NCBI GenBank assembly: GCA_024645045.1
Contig: JAHEGO010000001.1
Location: forward strand, 1-64,000
DNA: 64,000 nt
Source of the DNA: Sphingobacteriaceae bacterium
GTDB lineage: Bacteria; Bacteroidota; Bacteroidia; Sphingobacteriales; Sphingobacteriaceae
Direction: 5' to 3'
Shown: positions 9,419-17,079 of the stretch, piece by piece
How positions within the stretch are numbered: position 1 is the stretch's first letter
How the letters are laid out: each line of letters opens with the position of its first letter
Notes under the pieces: generated by a model
What the model was told of the DNA's origin: nothing
The model's database searches: none
The model's input: the letters and a program-made list of their open reading frames with translations, nothing else
Made by a program: the position numbers and the translations under genes

Positions 9419-9872
9419 TATGATTGCAGTGGCACAGGCTTCTTCTAAGATTAGCTATCAAGCAGTCATTCGTTCAAACAATGCCTTGGTAGTTTCAACA
9501 CAAATAGGAATGAGAGTAAGTATTATCAAAGATTCTGCAACTGGTATAGTTGTTTACCAAGAAACTTATAACCCCCAACCAACAACTAACGCCAATGGTT
9601 TAGTAAGTGTTGAAATTGGTGGTGGCAATCCAAGTGTTGGTTTATTTGAAAATATTGATTGGTTGGCGGCTACCTATTTTGTTAAAATAGAAACAGATGT
9701 AACAGGTGGAACAAATTATACGAATGTTGGTGTTAATCAGTTGTTAAGAAAAGGAGACGATACACCCAAAAAGAAAAATGTAGGTCGTATTATATTTTTA
9801 TTTTTTAAGGCATATTTTATTATTATGGCTGTAGGATGGGGTATTGCCACAATAGGAAATGCAAATAGATAA
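9378..9872 (+). pseudogene. Truncated/chimeric secreted tail-fibre-like or collagen-like N-terminal domain fused to a hydrophobic tail
   Basis: KISYQAVIRSNNALVVSTQIGMRVSIIKDSATGIVVYQETYNPQPTTNANGLVSVEIGGG... is a common Bacteroidota N-terminal domain; the expected VPYALYA-type continuation after NQLL is replaced by RKGDDTPKKKNVGRIIFLFFKAYFIIMAVGWG. Confidence 0.55.
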
Positions 9873-9976
9873 TTATTTATAATTAAATTTTTTACTCTAT
9901 TTTCTATTCCAATATTTTACTCAGGAAAATATAAGTCTAACTATTACCTGCCTAACCAATTTGGAGACCCTTGGGC

Positions 9977-10025
9977 AATCTTTAAAAATCAATCAATATC
10001 TTTTTTTCTTGAAGTTTTACTACAA
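9977..10025 (+). repeat. Direct repeat copy 3 (degenerate, lacks tRNA fragment)
   Basis: tctttaaaaatcaatcaatatctttttttcttgaagttttactaca vs copy 1 tctttaaaaatcaattacttaccttttattttcttgaagtttttactaca. Confidence 0.7.
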
Positions 10026-10307
10026 TAAATTATATGTAAACACCAAATAAAGAAACACACAAAAACCTGTCAAAAGATTTATTGTGATTCCCAAAATAGC
10101 TAAAGCTTTAACCCAAACATCATCTTTAGTAGATTTTCTTAATGCTTAACAACTGCTATGCTATTGTAATTCGAACTTTTAGTATTGTTTTCAAATTGAT
10201 ATAATTCTGATACCAAAGCCAGATTTACATCTTTTTCATAAATCAAGTTTTCAATGTAATTAGCATTTTTATTAACTATAACTAATTTAAATATTTACCA
10301 ATAATTA

Positions 10308-11036
10308 TTAAATCTTAGCAATCTTACGCCAAGGAAGCGTAATAAAATAAATCAAGACGATAGGTATGATGATTGGAACAAGATGGGTGTAAACCAATAA
10401 CATAAAAATTGCTCCAAATATTAGCCCAATTAAAGCGTACCAATATATTTTTTTGTTTGTAGGAATACCATTAATTGATCGTTCTATAAAACCTATTAAT
10501 TTCATTATTCCTAATAGCAACAAAATAAAAAAAGCACCTATTATTATCATACCAAAAACAATTGGGCCAATTAAAGCAAGCATTAAAAAAATGATTGCAA
10601 TTGAAAACAATAAAGTTATTGAAACGTTTTTTTTGTATTTAGGCTCAGACTTTTTCTCTAAGGCGCGTTTACTTTTCTTTTTGATAAAAGTGCTTTCAGT
10701 TTTTTTATTTTCAATTGAAATATCAATCACGGGCGCAGCTAATATTATTTTTGAAGATTTTAAAAGGAAGGTTTCTGTTTCTGCTGTTGAAGCAAAAACC
10801 TGTTCCGCTTCTTGTTCGGCGTTCATATCCGAATACACTTCAACAGGCTCAAGCGTTTGTTTTTCTACTAAAAGACCAGCGCATAAAGCACATCTATCAA
10901 ATTTACCACTATGTACTAAATGTTCATTCTGATTTACAATGCAATTATTTAAAATAGCATTTTTATTAATACTACATGATGAGAAAGTAAAAGCCAGAAA
11001 TATTAGTAACAAATGAATGTTGTTCGGTTTTCTCAT
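10308..11036 (-). CDS. Hypothetical lipoprotein-leader membrane protein with several C-terminal TM helices
   Basis: MRKPNNIHLLLIFLAFTFSSCS lipobox; CALC motif; hydrophobic segments SITLLFSIAIIFLMLALIGPIVFGMIIIGAFFILLLLGI and IYWYALIGLIFGAIFMLLV. Confidence 0.75.
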   Translation of the reverse strand: MRKPNNIHLLLIFLAFTFSSCSINKNAILNNCIVNQNEHLVHSGKFDRCALCAGLLVEKQTLEPVEVYSDMNAEQEAEQVFASTAETETFLLKSSKIILAAPVIDISIENKKTESTFIKKKSKRALEKKSEPKYKKNVSITLLFSIAIIFLMLALIGPIVFGMIIIGAFFILLLLGIMKLIGFIERSINGIPTNKKIYWYALIGLIFGAIFMLLVYTHLVPIIIPIVLIYFITLPWRKIAKI

Positions 11037-11180
11037 AATTACATTTTAATTATTTGATAAAACGTATACAATATAAGTTTTTACAAGAGGATTCAAAAAA
11101 AGCTTAGCAAATATTTGTATGTTTATTAGTACTACATAGTAATTTTATAGATACTTTCGCCTAATCTTAATTAACAAAAA

Positions 11181-12209
11181 ATGAAACAAAGCAATTTCAT
11201 GTTTATCAAATATTTTTTCAGCTTTTGCTTTGTTTTACTAATTCTTGCAGTTTTTGTACCTAGAAAATATAAAGCCTTACAATTTCTCAAGCTGAAAAAT
11301 GTGCAATTTTTCGAATTAAAAACAGGTTCTAAAATTACATATACACATCTAGTTGCTCAGGGAACAAAAAAGCCATTTCCAATTATTTATTTACATGGAG
11401 GTCCAGGTGGATTTATTTCCGAAAGAGAAATTAAAATATTAGAACCGCTTACAAATGATGGATTCGAAATATATTTATATGACCAAATTGGAAGTGGTCA
11501 GTCTGAAAGATTATCAGATATTAAAGAATACACAGCTGATCGACATAAAAAAGACCTAGAAGAATTAATAAAAAAGATTGGTGCCGAGAAAGTAATTTTA
11601 ATAGGCCAATCGTGGGGTGCAGTTCTTTTTACTTTATATATTGCAGACAACCCCAATAAAGTTGACAAAGCGATTTTAATAGGTCCAGGTCCAATTCAAC
11701 CAACAAACTTTGCTTTGTTAAATATCAATCCACCTGATAGTTTAAAATTAACAATACCTACCTTTACTAATAAAGAGGCGAATGAAAAATCAAAAAACAT
11801 AAGATCAAGTGCAGTTGCTTTTTGTGCAAGAACCTTCGGCAAGAAACTTGCATCAGATAATGAAATGGACAATTTCCAAACACTACTTAATTCTGAATTG
11901 AATAAAGCAACTGTGCGCGACACTACTAATGCTTTGAATCCTCAGGGTGTTGGCGGTTTTTATGCTCAAATAATGACTATTCAAAGCCTAACTAAAATTC
12001 AAGATACAAGACCTAAACTAAAAAGCGCCCATGTTTCTGTTTTAATTATGAAAGGTCAATTTGACAATCAGCCTTGGGGATTTGTAAACGAATATTTAGA
12101 AATTTTCTCCAATCACTTATTAAAAATTATACCAGATGCAGGCCATGCCATTTCAGTTGAACAACCTGAAAAATATATTAAAACTATTCGCGAGTTTTTA
12201 ATTAAATAA
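11181..12209 (+). CDS. Alpha/beta hydrolase (proline iminopeptidase-like)
   Basis: YLHGGPGGF oxyanion motif, LIGQSWGAVL nucleophile elbow, PDAGHAISVEQPE His. Confidence 0.9.
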   Translation: MKQSNFMFIKYFFSFCFVLLILAVFVPRKYKALQFLKLKNVQFFELKTGSKITYTHLVAQGTKKPFPIIYLHGGPGGFISEREIKILEPLTNDGFEIYLYDQIGSGQSERLSDIKEYTADRHKKDLEELIKKIGAEKVILIGQSWGAVLFTLYIADNPNKVDKAILIGPGPIQPTNFALLNINPPDSLKLTIPTFTNKEANEKSKNIRSSAVAFCARTFGKKLASDNEMDNFQTLLNSELNKATVRDTTNALNPQGVGGFYAQIMTIQSLTKIQDTRPKLKSAHVSVLIMKGQFDNQPWGFVNEYLEIFSNHLLKIIPDAGHAISVEQPEKYIKTIREFLIK

Positions 12210-12212
12210 AAT

Positions 12213-12797
12213 TTATTTCACTACTTCAATAGCTATTTCATTTCTGCGATTAATTACATCCCAAGGTGCATTGTAGCCCATGTACATATAAGGCCCTGTA
12301 ACTTTTAAATTGTTTTTAGAAACAATAGCAGCTAAATTATTTTTATATTTTTCAATTTTTTTATCGGAAGAAAATCCGCTGTAACGAATTACTGCAAGCA
12401 CCCTTGCTTGTTCTTCAACAATTTCAACTTTTGTAGAATTTGGTTTAGGTAATTGATTGCTTGAATATTTTTTAGGCATCATGAAATACATACTTGCCGT
12501 ATCCCCCATTTTCATTACTACTGGTGCGGTCATTGCAATTTTTTGATTGCGCTCGTTGCCGCCAAAAATATAACCTGCGATGGTCCTGAAACCATTGCTC
12601 ATTTTTTCTTGGTTTGAACTTTGCATTAATTGTGTTTGTGCAACAATCATTGCGGGGTATTCTCTAATTTCTATATCACCATATTTTTTAATAACACGGT
12701 AAGCAGGCATTTCAATGCCATCAGATTTAAAAGCAAACAGTGCGCCTACAGCAGCAATCATTATTACTAGAAATAAAATAGCCATGGTTTTTTTCAT
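12213..12797 (-). CDS. SOUL family heme-binding protein
   Basis: MPAYRVIKKYGDIEIREYPAMIVAQT...GFRTIAGYIFGGN...IAMTAPV. Confidence 0.92.
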   Translation of the reverse strand: MKKTMAILFLVIMIAAVGALFAFKSDGIEMPAYRVIKKYGDIEIREYPAMIVAQTQLMQSSNQEKMSNGFRTIAGYIFGGNERNQKIAMTAPVVMKMGDTASMYFMMPKKYSSNQLPKPNSTKVEIVEEQARVLAVIRYSGFSSDKKIEKYKNNLAAIVSKNNLKVTGPYMYMGYNAPWDVINRRNEIAIEVVK

Positions 12798-12866
12798 ATC
12801 CTAAAGAACAATCTGGTTTTCAATTTGTTTTATTTGATTAACTTTAAATTTTATAATTATTAATGA

Positions 12867-13631
12867 ATGAAAAGATATTTTTTGATATTGCTTGTATTTG
12901 GTTTATTTATATGTAATAAGTTGTCTGCTCAATCCCTACCACCTATTCAGTTAGACAGGCCAGACCAAACGGAATGCCCTTTTATTACCCCTGAAAATTA
13001 TATACAGGCAGAGAGTGGTTTTAACATTGAAAACGTAAGTGCAGATAGACAATTGTTAACTACGCCAACTGTATTGTGGAAGTATGGAGTTAATAAAAAA
13101 TTTGAACTCCGTTTCATTACAGAACTAATTACAGACAAAAATAATTCGGATAAATTCACAGGCCTTGCACCTCTTACTTTTGGATTTAAAACTGCATTGT
13201 TTGAAGAAAAAGGCATTATACCAAAAACTTCTTTTATAGGACATATTACTACTGCTACTATGGGCAGCGAAAAACTGCAAACCAAATACATTGCACCTTC
13301 TTTTCGTTTTACAATGCAACACACCATTTCTGACAATATGGTTTTAGCATATAATTTAGGCGCAGAATGGAACGGAGAAGCGGCAGCGCAAACCTATATT
13401 TATACTTTAACCACAGGATTGAGTTTAACAGAAAAATTAGGCATGTACACAGAGCTTTATGGTTTTAAAACAGCTTACATGCCCGCAGATCATCGTTTTG
13501 ACGGCGGCTTTACTTATTTAGTCAATAGTAATTTTATGGCCGATATTTCGGGTGGCTTTAGAATAACAGACAACGCTCCTAAAAATTATATTTCTTTAGG
13601 ATTGTCTTATCGGATGAAAGTCAAAAATTAA
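12867..13631 (+). CDS. Outer-membrane transporter-like protein (phenol meta-pathway-like family)
   Basis: Signal peptide, LDRPDQTECPFITPENYIQAESGF, C-terminal beta-barrel ISLGLSYRMKVKN. Confidence 0.75.
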   Translation: MKRYFLILLVFGLFICNKLSAQSLPPIQLDRPDQTECPFITPENYIQAESGFNIENVSADRQLLTTPTVLWKYGVNKKFELRFITELITDKNNSDKFTGLAPLTFGFKTALFEEKGIIPKTSFIGHITTATMGSEKLQTKYIAPSFRFTMQHTISDNMVLAYNLGAEWNGEAAAQTYIYTLTTGLSLTEKLGMYTELYGFKTAYMPADHRFDGGFTYLVNSNFMADISGGFRITDNAPKNYISLGLSYRMKVKN

Positions 13632-13636
13632 TTCAT

Positions 13637-13669
13637 AAAAAAAGGGCTCCAATTTGGAGCCCTTTTTTT
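13637..13669. terminator. Bidirectional intrinsic terminator
   Basis: aaaaaagggctccaa/ttggagcccttttttt between convergent genes. Confidence 0.85.
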
Positions 13670-13687
13670 ATTTACTTTTTGTCTAAA

Positions 13688-16600
13688 TTATTTCACGATG
13701 GCAATTTTACCATTTGATAAGCCATAGTTATTGGCATCAATGTAATGGTAGAAATAAATACCTGAACTTAATTTATCTGTAGCGATGATGTTTACACCAT
13801 CAGTTAATTTTTCGGTTATCAATAATCTTCCGCTTAAATCGTAGATATTAATTTTACCCAATTTGTTTTTCAATTGAACAACATTCAATTGATTCGCTGC
13901 AGGGTTTGGATAAATTTTTACAAAATTATCTGTTAATACATTCTGTAAACCTTGCACTACAAATGTGTCAATATTAACTACATAATCTTCTGTTTCGCCA
14001 GATCCAAATTGAGTACAAGGATCAAGCGCGGTAAGGGTTCCAGCAATTGCTCTTGTACGAATACGCATTCCTGTTTTTCCTAATTGTGCGTTTGCAGGAA
14101 TGGTAATCATGGTTTTAGTAACCGAATCTAAAATTGATGTATCTGCAATAGAAACATATTCTGTAGAATCAAACGAACCACTGTGGTCAAAATCAATCCA
14201 AGCACCAGCTCTAGAAACACCAGCAAACTTTGTCAACAATTCGTATGTAAAGTTTTTATGTAAAGTTGCTGTTGAATTTCCTGAATCTGGATAAGATGCA
14301 TAATTATTTAACGAACAACCTGTAAATCCATAATGCATGGTGGTATTAGTAATGTTCACCGAATCTATAGCAGTCAATGAAGTAATACAACCACCACCTA
14401 ATGTTGAGGTGCAATAGCAATTGTAAAATGGATTAATGCTTATTAAATGTGCAGCAGTTGTGTCTGAAACATTTGAACAAGATAATACACATGCATAGTA
14501 AGTCGCTGTGTTTACAGTGTCTTTAGTACTTAAAGCTTGACTGCTCATGTTTGTCCAATTTTTTCCGTCTGAAGATTTAATCCATTGGTAAGTTTGTCCT
14601 AAACCAATTGAATTACCTTTCAACGATAAGTTTACAATTCCACCTGGACAAACTGCCGATTTAGAACTTACTACATTACCTGTTGTTGGAGGTGTAGTAC
14701 AAGCAATTGCTTGGATAATATTTACTTTATAATCTTCTGTTTCTCCAGAACCAAATGTTGAACATGCAACAGTTGAATCGTTTTGACCATTACCTGAACG
14801 TGTGCGGATACGCATTCCTGTTACGCCAGTTAATGCAGTTAATGGAATATTTAAATTAATGCTTTGTACAACATTCGCTACACTGCTTGTGCAAATTTGT
14901 TGCCACTCTGAATTGTCAAATCTACCGTTATGGTTATAATCAACCCAAACAGATGCTTTAACAGAACCTGTAAATTTAGCTTTCAACAAATAACTCTGTC
15001 CTTGCATTAAAGTTGCAGTAGTATTTCCGCTATTTGGATAAGAAGTATATGCGCCTGTTCCGCAACCGGTATTTCCATTATCTAAAGTTGTACCTTCTAT
15101 AGCCAATGAATCTAATGCAGTAGCTTGAGTTGTACAATTCCCTCCAATACCTGTAACACAATAGCAATCGCTAAATGCTTTAATGTTAACTTGAACTACA
15201 TTAGTAGTTGAAGTTAAACCACTACAAGTAATTTCACATTTGTAAAATCCGTTTGCAGATAAAGTTGTAGTATAAACTTTATCAGTTGCAGATGTTATTG
15301 GATTCCAAGTTGTATTATTAGTAGAACTAAACCAAGCATATGTTTGGCCAGTACCAATGGTGTTACCAGTAATGCTAAATGTAACTGGGCTATTTGCGCA
15401 AGCCAAAGTGTCTGTAACGCTTAATACTCCAGGGTTTGGAGGTGCAATACATGCAGTTGCTGCAACAATGTTAATGATGTAATCTTCTGTTTCTCCAGAG
15501 TTACCGAAGTTAGTACAAGCTGAAGTTGAATCGTTTGTTGAATTTGCAGATCTTGTTCTGATACGCATACCAGTTAATCCTGCTTGTGCATTTGATGGAA
15601 TGCTAATGTTGTTGTTGATAACAGTACCTGTTGCAGAAGTTAAACTCAATTGTTTCCATTCTGAATTCTCAAAAATACCATTTCTATTGTAGTCAATCCA
15701 AACAGATGATTTAACAGAACCCGTAAATTTATTACTTAAAGTATATGTTTCACCTTGTGTTAAACTCGCTGTGGTATTACCAGATGCAGGGTATGCAATG
15801 TAGCTGCCAGTTGCACAACCGGTACTTCCTTTAGCCAATGTAGTATTTGTAAATGAAACCGAGTCTATTGCAGTTCCTTGGCCGCCTGTACATCCACCAC
15901 CTAAGTTTGTTGCACAATAGCAATTGTAAAATGGATTCATTGTTACATTAACCGATGTTGATGTATCTTTTTGTCCGTTACATTGAATAATGCAAGCGTA
16001 ATATTTTGCAACAGCTTGATTGGTTTGATAACTTACAGTTGTTGCGCCAACAATCGTGTCCCAAGAAGTATTATTATTGGATGATAACCATTGGTAAGAC
16101 AAACCTAAACCAGTACTAGCACCAGATAATGATAAAGTAAAGTTTGAACCTACGCAAGTTGAAATAGCTGAACTTAACGCCGTGCCTGCGTTTGGAGGTG
16201 TTGTACATGCAGGAGCTGTAGTAATTAACAACTGAACATTTGGTCTGTAGTTAGTTAATGTTCCGTTGGTTGTAGGAATCACATTGCTATTCGCTGCACT
16301 TTGCCAGTACTGAGTACTATTCACAACGCCTTTAGTAGAAAATCTAAATCCTTTTGACAAAGTTGTCAAATCTGAACCGTTAGTTCCACCAGAATTTGTT
16401 TCAATAATTATTTCAATATTGGTTTGGTTTGCATGTAAAAATGGTGTGCTAAATGTAATTGGCACCCATGTGTTTTTTACAAACAAAGTACTGTTAAGCG
16501 TATCTGCGAAAACAAGCGTAGCGCCTGCTTCTTCTGTAGCTACAGTGCTTGCAGTAAATGTACTATCTGCAACTTCTTTCATGTAAATTTTTACAGGTGT

Positions 16601-16867
16601 TCTACCTGGGTTAATTACCGTGTCGCAATAGAATGCAATACCGCTAATGTTACCTAGCGAACCAATTTCGGCTTTGGTATATTTTATTGCAGTTCTTTCA
16701 TAAGAACGATTACTACCCAAAGGCTTTCTTCTGATAGTTGCTGCACTGTTACCGGTAATAGTCACTGCAGTATTTGCAGTAGGAATGGTTACCGTAGTTT
16801 GTGCTATTAATTCTGAATGAATAAATAAAACAGCACAAATTAAAAAGAGTAAATTTTTTAATTTCAT
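13688..16867 (-). CDS. Large secreted protein with three GEVED domains, interspersed Ig-like segments and T9SS C-terminal sorting domain
   Basis: Three W(I/V)D(Y/F)(N/D)(R/H)(N/S)G...GETEDY modules; C-terminus IYPNPAANQLNVV...GIYFYHYIDANNYGLSNGKIAIVK. Confidence 0.92.
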   Translation of the reverse strand: MKLKNLLFLICAVLFIHSELIAQTTVTIPTANTAVTITGNSAATIRRKPLGSNRSYERTAIKYTKAEIGSLGNISGIAFYCDTVINPGRTPVKIYMKEVADSTFTASTVATEEAGATLVFADTLNSTLFVKNTWVPITFSTPFLHANQTNIEIIIETNSGGTNGSDLTTLSKGFRFSTKGVVNSTQYWQSAANSNVIPTTNGTLTNYRPNVQLLITTAPACTTPPNAGTALSSAISTCVGSNFTLSLSGASTGLGLSYQWLSSNNNTSWDTIVGATTVSYQTNQAVAKYYACIIQCNGQKDTSTSVNVTMNPFYNCYCATNLGGGCTGGQGTAIDSVSFTNTTLAKGSTGCATGSYIAYPASGNTTASLTQGETYTLSNKFTGSVKSSVWIDYNRNGIFENSEWKQLSLTSATGTVINNNISIPSNAQAGLTGMRIRTRSANSTNDSTSACTNFGNSGETEDYIINIVAATACIAPPNPGVLSVTDTLACANSPVTFSITGNTIGTGQTYAWFSSTNNTTWNPITSATDKVYTTTLSANGFYKCEITCSGLTSTTNVVQVNIKAFSDCYCVTGIGGNCTTQATALDSLAIEGTTLDNGNTGCGTGAYTSYPNSGNTTATLMQGQSYLLKAKFTGSVKASVWVDYNHNGRFDNSEWQQICTSSVANVVQSINLNIPLTALTGVTGMRIRTRSGNGQNDSTVACSTFGSGETEDYKVNIIQAIACTTPPTTGNVVSSKSAVCPGGIVNLSLKGNSIGLGQTYQWIKSSDGKNWTNMSSQALSTKDTVNTATYYACVLSCSNVSDTTAAHLISINPFYNCYCTSTLGGGCITSLTAIDSVNITNTTMHYGFTGCSLNNYASYPDSGNSTATLHKNFTYELLTKFAGVSRAGAWIDFDHSGSFDSTEYVSIADTSILDSVTKTMITIPANAQLGKTGMRIRTRAIAGTLTALDPCTQFGSGETEDYVVNIDTFVVQGLQNVLTDNFVKIYPNPAANQLNVVQLKNKLGKINIYDLSGRLLITEKLTDGVNIIATDKLSSGIYFYHYIDANNYGLSNGKIAIVK

Positions 16868-16987
16868 AAAGTTGATTTAGTGTAGCTTAAAAATAACGTA
16901 AAATGATGCATAAGTCCTAATATTAAGACGAATTACTTGAAATTATAGACAAATCGAGGATATTTTGGCATCTTTACCGCTACATTT

Positions 16988-17059
16988 GGCCCTTTAGTTT
17001 AATGGATAGAATGGGAGATTCCGGTTCTCTCGGTACAGGTTCGATTCCTGTAGGGGCCA
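16988..17059 (+). tRNA. tRNA-Arg (anticodon CCG)
   Basis: 72-nt cloverleaf; acceptor GGCCCTT/AGGGGCC, anticodon loop TTCCGGT, T-arm acaggttcgattcctgt. Confidence 0.9.
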
Positions 17060-17079
17060 CTAAAAACACAACCACGTCT

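Noticed and set aside
10453-10957. Plus-strand ORFs 10453-10932 and 10715-10957
   Set aside because: Antisense to the better-supported lipoprotein-leader ORF; composition looks like a reverse-frame shadow.
13688-16867. Repeats considered as CRISPR or tandem satellite
   Set aside because: Units are about 0.7-0.8 kb, in frame, and encode GEVED protein domains.
17002-17079. N-terminal extension MDRMGDSGSLGTGSIPVGATKN of the amylase
   Set aside because: It is the translated tRNA-Arg(CCG) gene; the signal peptide starts at 17080.
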